From Lachnospiraceae bacterium (GTDB lineage: Bacteria > Bacillota_A > Clostridia > Lachnospirales > Lachnospiraceae): a stretch of DNA of 64,000 bases. Shown in pieces: positions 25,284 to 33,338 of the stretch (positions are counted from its first letter, which is position 1; each line of letters opens with the position of its first letter). The stretch is taken from positions 186,001-250,000 of the forward strand of contig JAGAIR010000004.1 in assembly GCA_017626435.1 (NCBI GenBank), read 5' to 3'. The notes beneath the pieces were generated by a model. It worked only from the letters and a program-made list of their open reading frames with translations, had not been told where the DNA came from and ran no database searches. The position numbers and the translations under genes are program-made.

Positions 25284-25886
25284 TTACTCTCCTTTCGATA
25301 CAAAGATATCAGATTTTAAGATACAAACTGGGCGAACACCGCAGTCGTTATAGTAGTTATTGTAGTCGATAAGGCCGCGCGGCGAAACAACGGCTACTGA
25401 GTATTTCCATCCTCGCTCTTCTGTACTCCATGCCGTACAGGTCCAGTCCCAATCTGGTAAATCTTCGTTTACCAGCAACGCATTAAACTCCCTAGCCTCG
25501 TCAAATGTGATGGGTCTGACCTTGCATTGACATGAGCCAAAATCTTTCTGCGCATCAACAGTGGTTAGATCAACTTCGTGTTTCACTATGTTTTCTGCGT
25601 CAAAATCCATCTCGAAAACAGGCAGAACGTCACTATCTATCCTTTTTTTCAGGTCGGAAGTCGAATAATCCGATGAATCGGAATCAAACTGCACGCCTTC
25701 CAACATGAACTCCACCGACTGAATCTTTGTCTGTCCATCCATCTGTTTCAAGATCTTGTACCGCCGTCCATTTGTCACAATGATATCTCCTGGCTGCATG
25801 GTACCAAGTTGCACCTTGTCCTGGTTTTCCGCTTCCTCTTCTAATGCTCTTACTAATTCTCTTGCCAACTCTAGTGTTTTGTTCAT
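25284..25886 (-). CDS. DGR variable protein 2 (C-type-lectin-like/DUF6273-like)
   Basis: This is a 200-aa protein. The N-terminal 25 residues form a charged helix (LELARELVRALEEEAENQDK), then PGDIIVTNGRRYKILKQ. The C-terminal lectin-like domain has YSTSDLKKRI, FGSCQCKVRPITFDEAREF and WTCTAWST, as in variable protein 1. Residues 165-186 are the variable repeat (hypervariable GLIDYNNYYNDC), followed by the framework GVRPVCIL. The start at 25886 follows AAAGGA. It is first of the cassette's two target genes. No signal peptide or coat-protein similarity is seen, so surface display would have to be on the virion or after lysis. Confidence 0.9.
   Translation of the reverse strand: MNKTLELARELVRALEEEAENQDKVQLGTMQPGDIIVTNGRRYKILKQMDGQTKIQSVEFMLEGVQFDSDSSDYSTSDLKKRIDSDVLPVFEMDFDAENIVKHEVDLTTVDAQKDFGSCQCKVRPITFDEAREFNALLVNEDLPDWDWTCTAWSTEERGWKYSVAVVSPRGLIDYNNYYNDCGVRPVCILKSDIFVSKGE
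25329..25394 (-). repeat. DGR variable repeat 2 (VR2)
   Basis: This 66-nt segment lies at the 3' end of variable protein 2. All 10 differences from the template repeat are at template adenines (five A to G, four A to T, one A to C). The 3' GTTCGCCCA flank is unchanged. Confidence 0.95.
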
Positions 25887-25887
25887 C

Positions 25888-26082
25888 TCATTTTCCTTTC
25901 TCCGCGGACTGCTGCCCGCGGTACTCATATCCACTAACATTCTTTGCAAGTCGCATAACTAATCTGCCTTTTAATTCAAGCAATTTCTGATCTAAGACAT
26001 CAAAATCCATCTGTTCTCTACTGGATTTCATGTACTTTGTTCTGTTAATCAGCTGCTCGAGAAAACAAAGACTTAATTGCAT
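25888..26082 (-). CDS. Small phage protein of unknown function
   Basis: This protein has 64 aa, is helical and basic (LCFLEQLINRTKYMKSSREQMDFDVLDQKLLELKGR within it), and ends just before variable protein 2 with an overlapping TGA. The start is uncertain: ATG 26082 has GGGAAG about 10 nt upstream, and a GTG at 26124 has no ribosome site. It overlaps the end of the zinc-finger gene by 38 nt. The function is unknown. Confidence 0.55.
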   Translation of the reverse strand: MQLSLCFLEQLINRTKYMKSSREQMDFDVLDQKLLELKGRLVMRLAKNVSGYEYRGQQSAEKGK

Positions 26083-26542
26083 TCCTTTGCACTTCCCTGT
26101 CTGACTTGCTTCCGTTTTCTGCACATACTTGCCGATGCTTCTCGCAAACTTTTAATCCTGGCACTGTCTTCGCTCCGCAAAAATAGCATAACCCCTGCTC
26201 CAATCGTTCTTTGCAAGTGAGTTTTCCATTTCGCACGCGCCTTTCTTGTCTGCGTAAATCCATCTTTTCTTTACAGATGCCACACCGCAAATCATTGTAT
26301 AGTGGATTACGCTTTCCACAACGGACACATAGCCCGGCCTCTTTTCTCTGTCGGTACACCGACCTATGATAAGCGTTAGTGTTTTCCTTGACTTTCTCTG
26401 AATGTTCTATTTCGTATCTTTCTTTGCATTCCTGTGCTTTTGCGGAACACTCCGGACAATTCTTTTCATCCCCAAATAATTTGTTCTTTCCGCATCTGGG
26501 ACACAACCCCAAAGATACATAAAATGCCCTTTCTTCTCTCAT
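26045..26542 (-). CDS. CxxC zinc-finger phage protein
   Basis: This protein of 165 aa has four CxxC-type pairs in order: CPRC (with CPEC), CVRC, CGIC and CYFC with C...H. They alternate with Arg/Lys-rich helices (RQERRVRNGKL). It resembles the RNA- or DNA-binding zinc proteins often seen near recombination genes of Clostridia phages. The start at 26542 (MREERAFYVSLGLCPRCG) is preferred over the longer frame, which overlaps the nuclease gene. The function is unknown. Confidence 0.7.
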   Translation of the reverse strand: MREERAFYVSLGLCPRCGKNKLFGDEKNCPECSAKAQECKERYEIEHSEKVKENTNAYHRSVYRQRKEAGLCVRCGKRNPLYNDLRCGICKEKMDLRRQERRVRNGKLTCKERLEQGLCYFCGAKTVPGLKVCEKHRQVCAENGSKSDREVQRNAIKSLFSRAAD

Positions 26543-26558
26543 TTCTACCGCCCTTGGG

Positions 26559-27164
26559 TTAGTTGACAGCATCCACATCATCCTCCAATAACTCAATCAC
26601 CTTTGCCCCGGCTTCGTTCGGATGGCAGAAAAGGAAGCGTACCCCATATCGTTCCTGCATTGTTAGCATTGATAATGCCAACTGTCTACCATCTGTCGGC
26701 GGTTTCTTCGGCAATTTAATATTTGACCACTTTCCGAGATTGTGCATATATTCAATTCTCTTGTAGCGATATAATCTCGGATTTTGCCATTTTTCCAAAT
26801 CCTCAATACTGTTCACGCCATCCTCATTCTCCACCAAAATATACAACTGCACTCCGTTATTCTGCGCCAGAATACACTCATCTCGAAATCTTCCATGTGC
26901 TTTCCCACAGATATTGTTGATAATCTCTCCGATATTCTCTTTCGTGTCTACTGCTATGGAATATGTACCAAGAAAATCCATTTTCTTGGGTTTGTTTCCT
27001 CGCTTTTCCTTTCGCTCCAGTACATCCATAGCCTTATCATTTGCGATAATATAATCACCGACAGGTAATGGAACTCGCATAACCTCAATGCCATGCTCAT
27101 AGAACCATTGATTCTTGAGAGTATGCTTTTCTACTTTCTGCCCCATATCTTCAAAGATAATCAT
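26559..27164 (-). CDS. ERCC4-type nuclease
   Basis: This 201-aa protein has an ERCC4/XPF nuclease fold. It contains LPVGDYIIAND...VLERKEK, a match to the GDY...ERK metal-binding core, and FLGTYSIAVDTKENIGE further on, with a C-terminal region that ends acidic. Free-standing phage members probably cut branched DNA in recombination or replication. AAGGAG precedes the ATG. It overlaps neither neighbour and follows ssb by 11 bp. Confidence 0.85.
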   Translation of the reverse strand: MIIFEDMGQKVEKHTLKNQWFYEHGIEVMRVPLPVGDYIIANDKAMDVLERKEKRGNKPKKMDFLGTYSIAVDTKENIGEIINNICGKAHGRFRDECILAQNNGVQLYILVENEDGVNSIEDLEKWQNPRLYRYKRIEYMHNLGKWSNIKLPKKPPTDGRQLALSMLTMQERYGVRFLFCHPNEAGAKVIELLEDDVDAVN

Positions 27165-27175
27165 TCCATCTCTCC

Positions 27176-27625
27176 TTACACGCTAAACGGCATTTCTTCT
27201 TCTATTGAGTTTGGTATAGACATGAATCCATCATTGCTTGCCTGTGTCGGCTCCGGTCTGCTCGGTGCTGACGGCTGACTATTGCCATTTTGCTGACTTG
27301 CCGCCTTATTCTCGGCAAATTCCTGTGATTCCACCATCACATTTGTTGTGTAGACACGTTGACCGTCCTTGTTGGTATAGCTCCCTGTCTGAATACGACC
27401 GGTAACTACAATCTTTGTGCCCTGATGAAGATAATTTTTGGCAAATTCTGCTCCTCTGCAAAATACGACACAGTTAATAAAATCTGCTGTCTGGTCATCT
27501 CCCTGGCGTTTAAATCTACGGTCTACTGCAAGTGTATATCTTGCAATCGCTGTCTGATTTTCTCCTGAGGAATAACGAATCTCAGGTTCACGGGTCAGAC
27601 GTCCCATCAGAATAACCTTATTCAT
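27176..27625 (-). CDS. ssb: Single-stranded DNA-binding protein
   Basis: This protein of 149 aa has an N-terminal OB fold (MNKVILMGRLTREPEIRYSS, then FINCVVFCRGAEFAKNYLHQG and VVTGRIQTGSYTNKDG). A Gln/Ser/Pro-rich linker follows, and the tail is IPNSIEEEMPFSV, a variant of the DDDIPF protein-interaction tail. It coats phage ssDNA and recruits recombination partners such as RecT encoded nearby. Confidence 0.96.
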   Translation of the reverse strand: MNKVILMGRLTREPEIRYSSGENQTAIARYTLAVDRRFKRQGDDQTADFINCVVFCRGAEFAKNYLHQGTKIVVTGRIQTGSYTNKDGQRVYTTNVMVESQEFAENKAASQQNGNSQPSAPSRPEPTQASNDGFMSIPNSIEEEMPFSV

Positions 27626-27628
27626 GTT

Positions 27629-27850
27629 TTATTCCTCTATCCTTTCATATTCAAAAGGGTTACTACCTGCACTCCAGTCCTCTGTTCTATAATCATCAAC
27701 TACCAAATCTAGACAATCGTCGTAACCATCTTTTTCAATCTTTTTTTTAGCATCTTCCAAAGAATCTGCTTCGATAGTTCCCTCTCTATGACCATATCTT
27801 AAATGACCTGTAATATAGTCCAACTCCTGTGTTACTCTAAATTTAGCCAT
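27629..27850 (-). CDS. Small phage protein of unknown function
   Basis: This is an acidic protein of 73 aa, beginning MAKFRVTQELDYITGHLRYG and containing EADSLEDAKKKIEKDGYDD. The pattern is of short beta strands and one helix, common in small proteins beside phage ssb genes. It lies 3 bp before ssb. No function can be assigned. Confidence 0.7.
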   Translation of the reverse strand: MAKFRVTQELDYITGHLRYGHREGTIEADSLEDAKKKIEKDGYDDCLDLVVDDYRTEDWSAGSNPFEYERIEE

Positions 27851-27873
27851 AATACATTACATCCTTTCCGAAC

Positions 27874-28596
27874 CTAAAACGGTTCCTTATTCAACTCAAG
27901 TTCCATCCCAGTATCTGCCACATAGACATTTGCCCTTGGAACAACTTTCTTTGCTTCCGTGTAAAACAGCTCCGCATCAGAGTTCGAATCACTTAGGTGC
28001 AGTAGCACCACATTCATAAGCGATGGATTAGCATTTGTTCTTAGAAAATCAAGTGCAGTACCCAGTTCCATGTGACCTCTTGTGACATGGTCAAAATTGG
28101 GATTCTCTTGGTCTATGATTTCTTTTGCATAATTTGCCTCAACCAAAATCTGGCCGACATTCTTAAATTTGTATTTGCAATACTCCAAATCCGTAAGGAA
28201 AAGCAATTTTCCCATTTCCTCATGGTATATCTGGTATGCAAAACATGGTGTACCGTCATGCGGTACATAAAACGGTGTTATCCGGAAACCACCCAATTGA
28301 AACGGTCTTTTCTCTGGCACTCCATGAAGCAGTTCTCCATAAACTACTTCCACCTTTTCCACGGTTTCATCATTGGTGTAGATTGGAATGTTGACTTCAA
28401 GGAAGCCTTTCAAATACCCGATATGGTCTTGGTGGGAATGCGTTACAACACCCCCTACCACCTTTCTCAAATCAAAATTCAAGGCTTTCTTGACTTCCTG
28501 CGCTCTGACACCACATTCCAATATCAAGCATTCCTTTTCGGATTCCAACAAGTAACAATTCCCTGCAGAACTGCTACCAAGACATTTCAGAACCAT
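27874..28596 (-). CDS. MBL-fold metallohydrolase (YycJ/exonuclease-like)
   Basis: This protein of 240 aa has a metallo-beta-lactamase fold with the metal motif THSHQDH (about residue 53) and further ligands in FLTDLEY and HLSDSN. It opens with LGSSSAGNCYLLE, as YycJ-type and phage MBL-fold exonuclease-like proteins do. Beside RecT and an SMC-like ATPase it may supply the exonuclease of the recombination system; that is inference. The start at 28596 follows GGTGG; a GTG 12 nt earlier is less likely. Confidence 0.85.
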   Translation of the reverse strand: MVLKCLGSSSAGNCYLLESEKECLILECGVRAQEVKKALNFDLRKVVGGVVTHSHQDHIGYLKGFLEVNIPIYTNDETVEKVEVVYGELLHGVPEKRPFQLGGFRITPFYVPHDGTPCFAYQIYHEEMGKLLFLTDLEYCKYKFKNVGQILVEANYAKEIIDQENPNFDHVTRGHMELGTALDFLRTNANPSLMNVVLLHLSDSNSDAELFYTEAKKVVPRANVYVADTGMELELNKEPF

Positions 28597-28608
28597 GCAA
28601 TCACCCAC

Positions 28609-29541
28609 CTAAAATAATTTGTTGATAAGCTCCATTGCATAAGCGGTATCAACTTTTTCTTCTCCAGTATCTTTCATATGACTTTCCAAGGCTTCAATCA
28701 TCCAACGGAAATATGCCGTGTCTACACCAGTCAACTGTTCTTCCAGCACCCTTACATCCCTCAAATCCAATTCATTTAACTGCATACACATCTTGACATA
28801 TTGACCAGCATTGATATGATACCCACGCTCAATGTACTTTCTTGTACGAACAATGGAACAAAGCGGATATTTTGAACCAATGTAGTACAATTCTTTATTG
28901 ATGATGCATTCCAACGCTTTCTGCGGAAGAAAAACTTTATTGTCCCAAGAACACCATGCACAAGTACAGTGAGCAAAATCATAGTTTTTATGTATTTCTT
29001 CTACCTCACCATAAAAACGTGTTACAATCTGAATTTTGTTGGAAAGGGTAATTGCATTACTGGTTATAAACCTAGGTCTGTATTTCTCTTTTGAATCACT
29101 TTCTGCGGATTGGTTGGATTCATGCTCAACGCCAACTTCTTCATCATCCTGCTCAGTAGATCCAAAGTTATAAGACAATACACTATTTGCATCCTCTGAT
29201 TCATCAGCAATTCCCTTAGAACGAACAAAGCATTTCACGGAACCATTATCTGTTCCTGTAGTTTTTTTCAACAATTCTCCCCACATCACTTCCACTGGCT
29301 TATCTTCATGCAATTTGTTCCATTTATCCACATAGTATTGCGCCACCGCTATGCAAGCCTCTTTAGTACGAAAATATACATCATAATCGTGTACCGGCTC
29401 TCCAATAAGCAAGGAAACCAATGCACCACCAGTAATAATTACATTATCCTGTATGATCTGTTTGATGTTTTCATTATCAATACCTTCCAGCCAATCTCTC
29501 AACTTCGCATTAAGATGTTTCTTAATGTTTTTGCTATTCAT
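28609..29541 (-). CDS. Nucleotidyltransferase-like phage protein
   Basis: This protein has 310 aa. Near the N-terminus it shows NVIITGGALVSLLIGEPVHDYDVYF, the GG...DxD pattern of the nucleotidyltransferase (poly-A polymerase/CCA-adding) fold. A conserved second part includes RFITSNAITLSNKIQIV and FAHCTCAWCSWDN. It lies between the MBL and RecT genes. Homologues in gut phages are uncharacterised, and activity cannot be claimed. Confidence 0.65.
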   Translation of the reverse strand: MNSKNIKKHLNAKLRDWLEGIDNENIKQIIQDNVIITGGALVSLLIGEPVHDYDVYFRTKEACIAVAQYYVDKWNKLHEDKPVEVMWGELLKKTTGTDNGSVKCFVRSKGIADESEDANSVLSYNFGSTEQDDEEVGVEHESNQSAESDSKEKYRPRFITSNAITLSNKIQIVTRFYGEVEEIHKNYDFAHCTCAWCSWDNKVFLPQKALECIINKELYYIGSKYPLCSIVRTRKYIERGYHINAGQYVKMCMQLNELDLRDVRVLEEQLTGVDTAYFRWMIEALESHMKDTGEEKVDTAYAMELINKLF

Positions 29542-29552
29542 AATTCAATCAC

Positions 29553-30293
29553 CTACTTTGCAAAATCCGGAATCTCACCATCCGATTCCTCCGCCTGCTC
29601 CGCAGCATTCCCCTCTGTTACTTCCTCCACAAAATCCTCTGAATTGGCATTTGCATTGATTTCATCCTCTACACTCTGATGCATTTCCTCAATCGGATAT
29701 TCCTTGAAATCCCCGTCAATGACCTCTTCCTTGGTGTAGAATCCTAATGTCAATTCCGGACAATTCATACGGGCAAAGAATGAAGCGGCTCTGTATCGAA
29801 GCATAACCTGTGGCATGGTTTTCCACTTGCTCATGCTTTTGGTAGTCCATCCCTCTGCTTTTGCCATATCCATATCAATAGTAATTCCACGAACTTCCCT
29901 ACCGTTTTTGGTGGTCCAACAAGTGCATGAAAATGGCTTACCGTCTTTGTCCTGTTTCTCCTCAAACTGCAATTCCATATCATACTTTCCACTTACATTT
30001 ACGGATGCAATCAGAAATTGTGCTGACCATGACGGCCTCCCCTGGATAATATGTAAATTCTGAATTACCATCAAAGGACTGGTTCGAAGTCTATTTGCAA
30101 TTTCTATAGCCACCATTGCATTGGCTTCATTTCCTTGATAATCTTTAGGAACAATTGTGCTGCCCGACAATACCTTTGCCATCTGACCTGCCATAAGCCA
30201 GTTATCAGAACTGCCAAAGATACCTTTGCTGAAATCGGTGTCATGCTTTACTGCAACCTTTGCTTCTCTCTTCTCTGTTACTTCTGTACTCAT
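29553..30293 (-). CDS. recT: RecT-family single-strand annealing protein
   Basis: This recombinase of 246 aa anneals complementary single strands. Family stretches are NAMVAIEIANRLRTSPLMVIQNLHIIQGRPSWSAQF within residues 55-95 (only part is diagnostic: IQGRPSWSAQF) and KTMPQVMLRYRAASFFARM near residue 155. The acidic tail may bind SSB. It is encoded with ssb, an MBL-fold protein and an SMC-like ATPase, which is the usual phage recombination set. Confidence 0.88.
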   Translation of the reverse strand: MSTEVTEKREAKVAVKHDTDFSKGIFGSSDNWLMAGQMAKVLSGSTIVPKDYQGNEANAMVAIEIANRLRTSPLMVIQNLHIIQGRPSWSAQFLIASVNVSGKYDMELQFEEKQDKDGKPFSCTCWTTKNGREVRGITIDMDMAKAEGWTTKSMSKWKTMPQVMLRYRAASFFARMNCPELTLGFYTKEEVIDGDFKEYPIEEMHQSVEDEINANANSEDFVEEVTEGNAAEQAEESDGEIPDFAK

Positions 30294-30294
30294 A

Positions 30295-30630
30295 TCAGAT
30301 ACCTGCCTTTCCCAGAATCTCCATTAAATCCGCCAACGGATTCTCGCTTTTCTTTTCATTCATCATGCGTTCATCCAGCAATTTTTCAAAGTGTTTTAAA
30401 AACATCATAGCAAGAAAGTTTCTTTCCACCTTACTCTCTGAAATACTTTCAATCGAATTCCTTACAAGATCAGCTAATGCCATAGCGACTACCCTTTTAT
30501 CCAATTCCCCATCCGCACAAATAATGTTGCCGACCTTTCCTGTATCTTGAGTACCTGTCAGTATCGCAAACATTGCGTTTCCCTCTACTCTATCTACTCC
30601 TTTTGAATTTTCAATTGTTATCTTTACCAT
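30295..30630 (-). CDS. Small phage protein of unknown function
   Basis: This is a 111-aa protein with MVKITIENSKGVDRVEG at its start and a helical second half (KHFEKLLDERMMNEKKSE). The start at 30630 follows GTGAGGG, and it overlaps the end of the SMC-like gene. A conserved partner of this recombination block in related phages is likely, but the function is unknown. Confidence 0.7.
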   Translation of the reverse strand: MVKITIENSKGVDRVEGNAMFAILTGTQDTGKVGNIICADGELDKRVVAMALADLVRNSIESISESKVERNFLAMMFLKHFEKLLDERMMNEKKSENPLADLMEILGKAGI

Positions 30631-30634
30631 GTTT

Positions 30635-32614
30635 TTAGCCCTCACTTTCTATTTTCATTTCCTTATCATCAGATACCGATAGTAACACCATCTGCGTATC
30701 TAACTCCGGCAGATTAAACTCATTCACAGCCTCAGCATTATCAACAAAGATAGGCGCGGTCACACCATACAACTCCGACAAGGTATTGATAATGTCCAGC
30801 CCCGCCACAATCCTATGACCAGTATTCAACGCCGAAAACGGTACACCATTCATAGTACACTCGCAGCACTCTATCACAGCACCATTAACCTGCTTGTCAA
30901 ATAACTTCCAATCCACAACACCAAACTTCTCATTAACAATCTTAGAAATCATGGTCATCTTTGCCTTGGTGAACTCCTCCAGCAGATAAATCATCTTTTC
31001 CTGCTCATTGACCTTGTTAGCAATATCACTCATTTTCTGCTGCAATTCCTCAATACGCTCCTCTTTGGCTGAATTATCAGCGGAGGTAATCTGCTTTTCT
31101 ACCTCAAACAATTCCTCTTTCAGACCATTCTTCTTAATGCGCAACTGCTGACGCATTTCTGCGCCACTATTGGTAGAATTAAGCAGCTTTTCTTTCTCGG
31201 AAATCTGCGAAGCCAACTTTTTATATTCCTCATTGCCGGAAACATCAATTTTATCCGGCATAGCTTCCAACAAATCAGCAACTTTCTTCCTTTCAACCTC
31301 TGCACTTTGCAAATCCATCTGCTCTGCCGACAACTTCGATTTTGCATCATCCAATTTAGCCTGCATCTGCTCAATCAAGCCTTTATAACGATTTCCGTCA
31401 GCAACAATGCGGTCTAAAGTCTCTCTGTGGTCTTTCTCCCACTTAGCTTTAATATCCGCTTTCTTTTGCTCAAAATCTTCCTTAATTTGCTGGATTTTAT
31501 CCTTTGGATAGGATTGTCCGCACATAGAGCAAATAGTGCTATTTTCATCAAACTCCAGGGCATCTGTATACTGCTTGGCATTCTCTTCTTTCCAATCAAC
31601 CAACAGCTCCTCACGTTTCTTTTCGTATGCGGAAATAGTCCCCTCTGCACCAGCAATATTTTGCTGTAAAGTCTCGATTTTTCTTTCAGAAGAAGCAATA
31701 TCATTATCAAAGTCTGCCAATGCGTCCTCATGTTTTCTTCTGGCAGCGTCGTTTTCTTTGTTCGCCCTTCGCTCCATATCCGTCAACTGCATCTTCAATT
31801 CCAAAAGTCCGTCCGTCTCTTCCTGATATCTTTTATACTGAGTAGTCATATCTTCCTCGGACTTTTCAATCTCGACAATCTGCTCTTTCAGACCATTACG
31901 CTGCAGCTCCAACTCTGCCACATCAATATCCGTCATGGACTTTCTGACTTCATCAATTCGTGCCGGAATTTCCGTCTGCTGCTTTTTGTACTCCGATAAA
32001 GCCTTTTTTGCCTTGATTTGCAAATCTTCTGGGCTATGCAAGGATAATGCCAGAGCAAGTTCCTGCAACACTTTTGGATTGGAAGCAATGACATCCTCGT
32101 TATCAATATCCGGCGCAAATTTCATTAACTCCTTACGCTGTTCCTGCCACTTCTTACTAACGAATGCCTGCGGATTGGTAATCAGCTTGAATAATTCTTC
32201 ATCAACAATCCCTGCGATATACTTCTTATAATCCTTCTCTTTCTTCGGAATACCATCAATCTCAAAAGTATTGACATTCCCTTGCAAGGTTTCTGTCAAA
32301 GAGCCACGTTTCTTTACCCAATTCTGTTTCTGGACTTTCTGCAGCACTACCTCACACCCATCTACTTCTAATGTCAAAATCACTCTAATTTCCACATGGT
32401 CAATCTGATTGCCAAAGGAATCCAGCGGTCTAATTTGAAACTTTGCCTCACCCTGGCTGTTCTTATCAAATAAGCACCACATAGAAGCATCCGCAATTGT
32501 GGTCTTTCCCACTGCATTCTGTCCAGAAATCCTTGTCAGATTTCCAAAGTCAATGTCCTTTTCCTTGATTTTCTTGAAATTCTCAATGTGCATTTTCTTT
32601 AATTTAATATTCAC
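30635..32614 (-). CDS. SMC/SbcC-like AAA ATPase
   Basis: This is a 659-aa protein. The N-terminal Walker A reads ISGQNAVGKTTIAD. Long coiled coils (about residues 190-320 and 385-520) flank a zinc-hook-like CSMCGQSYP (about residue 370). The C-terminal ATPase half has LNTGHRIVAGLDIIN (signature-like) and APIFVDNAEAVN (Walker B). The start is GTG after GGAGG. The protein probably tethers or processes DNA ends with the nuclease encoded in this block, in the manner of SbcCD. Confidence 0.9.
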   Translation of the reverse strand: MNIKLKKMHIENFKKIKEKDIDFGNLTRISGQNAVGKTTIADASMWCLFDKNSQGEAKFQIRPLDSFGNQIDHVEIRVILTLEVDGCEVVLQKVQKQNWVKKRGSLTETLQGNVNTFEIDGIPKKEKDYKKYIAGIVDEELFKLITNPQAFVSKKWQEQRKELMKFAPDIDNEDVIASNPKVLQELALALSLHSPEDLQIKAKKALSEYKKQQTEIPARIDEVRKSMTDIDVAELELQRNGLKEQIVEIEKSEEDMTTQYKRYQEETDGLLELKMQLTDMERRANKENDAARRKHEDALADFDNDIASSERKIETLQQNIAGAEGTISAYEKKREELLVDWKEENAKQYTDALEFDENSTICSMCGQSYPKDKIQQIKEDFEQKKADIKAKWEKDHRETLDRIVADGNRYKGLIEQMQAKLDDAKSKLSAEQMDLQSAEVERKKVADLLEAMPDKIDVSGNEEYKKLASQISEKEKLLNSTNSGAEMRQQLRIKKNGLKEELFEVEKQITSADNSAKEERIEELQQKMSDIANKVNEQEKMIYLLEEFTKAKMTMISKIVNEKFGVVDWKLFDKQVNGAVIECCECTMNGVPFSALNTGHRIVAGLDIINTLSELYGVTAPIFVDNAEAVNEFNLPELDTQMVLLSVSDDKEMKIESEG

Positions 32615-32718
32615 TACTTGTCCTCCTCTTCTTCCACTAACTCACCCTTACCTGCCGATACCTCACAGGTAATTCGGGTTTCTATCGTTCCATCCTCAAG
32701 TTTCTTCTGGTATTCTCT
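32614..32718 (-). pseudogene. Possible C-terminal remnant of a small phage gene
   Basis: Read leftward, an open stretch without a start codon encodes EYQKKLEDGTIETRITCE and an acidic tail. It is cut off upstream by an in-frame TAG (32719-32721), and the same frame continues open for some ten codons beyond that. The protein-like composition suggests a small gene broken by a stop. It ends at the GTG start of the SMC-like gene and contains that gene's ribosome site. Confidence 0.3.
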
Positions 32719-32790
32719 CTATTCTTCATTTGCTTTTATATCCTCTCCGTGCTAAAATGCACTTGTATGTGATGGACTGTTATTGTCCTG

Positions 32791-32821
32791 GGCTCGTAGG
32801 TATTTGCGGTACCTATGAGCC
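32791..32821. promoter_or_regulatory. 12-bp hairpin between small genes
   Basis: The arms 32791-32802 and 32810-32821 pair with one G-T, loop 7 nt. It begins at the stop codon of the next small gene. No T-run follows leftward, so an mRNA processing or stability element is as likely as a terminator. Confidence 0.5.
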
Positions 32822-33034
32822 TTATTCTTTATTTGGTGTGTCAATTCGCAAAATTGCTTTCAAAATAGCGACTGCGCCAAATTCTGAATTATCCTTTGCA
32901 ACTGCATGTTTCACTTGTTCTAAAACGGCTTTTTTTTCAATCAACTCTGTGTATTCTGCCAAAGGAATCGTAATTTCCTTTTTAGAAATATTAGAAACCC
33001 CTTTATCCGATGTCACATTCCTACTTTCTTCCAT
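32822..33034 (-). CDS. Small phage protein of unknown function
   Basis: This protein of 70 aa has ITIPLAEYTELIEKKAVLEQVK in its centre, the EYxxLxxxxAxLE pattern of small coiled-coil phage proteins. GAGG lies 7 nt before the ATG, which follows the stop of the preceding 36-codon gene directly. The function is unknown. Confidence 0.7.
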   Translation of the reverse strand: MEESRNVTSDKGVSNISKKEITIPLAEYTELIEKKAVLEQVKHAVAKDNSEFGAVAILKAILRIDTPNKE

Positions 33035-33036
33035 GA

Positions 33037-33147
33037 TTATTCCTCTCTTTCTTTAATGCATGAAATCGCTCCGTCATTCAGATTGATTTCAAACCAAAGA
33101 GCGTAAAGCTCCAGCGTTTCTAATACAGTCATTTCTTCCAATGGCAT
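33037..33147 (-). CDS. Very small phage protein (36 aa)
   Basis: The frame runs from ATG 33147 to TAA 33037 and encodes MPLEEMTVLETLELYALWFE, then an acidic end. AAAGGAG lies 7 nt before the start. It is packed between two other small genes with almost no gap, which supports real translation. The function is unknown. Confidence 0.6.
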   Translation of the reverse strand: MPLEEMTVLETLELYALWFEINLNDGAISCIKEREE

Positions 33148-33161
33148 AATGATTCTCCTTT

Positions 33162-33322
33162 CTATTCCCATGCTTTCTCAATATCCCGACGAACCTTAAA
33201 GGCATTTGCGTTAGATAACAGTACTGCCCTGTCCTCTTTTGGAAGAAGAAGCAAAGCGCGATAAATTCCTTAATTTCCTCGTGCTTATCCTTTGGAATTG
33301 TCATTTCCAATAAATCTGCCAT
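33162..33322 (-). pseudogene. Small phage gene interrupted by a frameshift
   Basis: The first 21 codons (MADLLEMTIPKDKHEEIKEF) look like a known type of small phage protein. After the T-rich stretch near 33255 the sense continues in another frame as LLLPKEDRAVLLSNANAF, ending KVRRDIEKAWE with TAG at 33162-33164. Insertion of one base would restore a 54-aa protein. In the first frame the product runs on as an unrelated tail to 33089. This could be a true mutation, a sequencing error or, less likely, programmed slippage. Confidence 0.65.
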
Positions 33323-33338
33323 ATAAACCACTTTCTTT

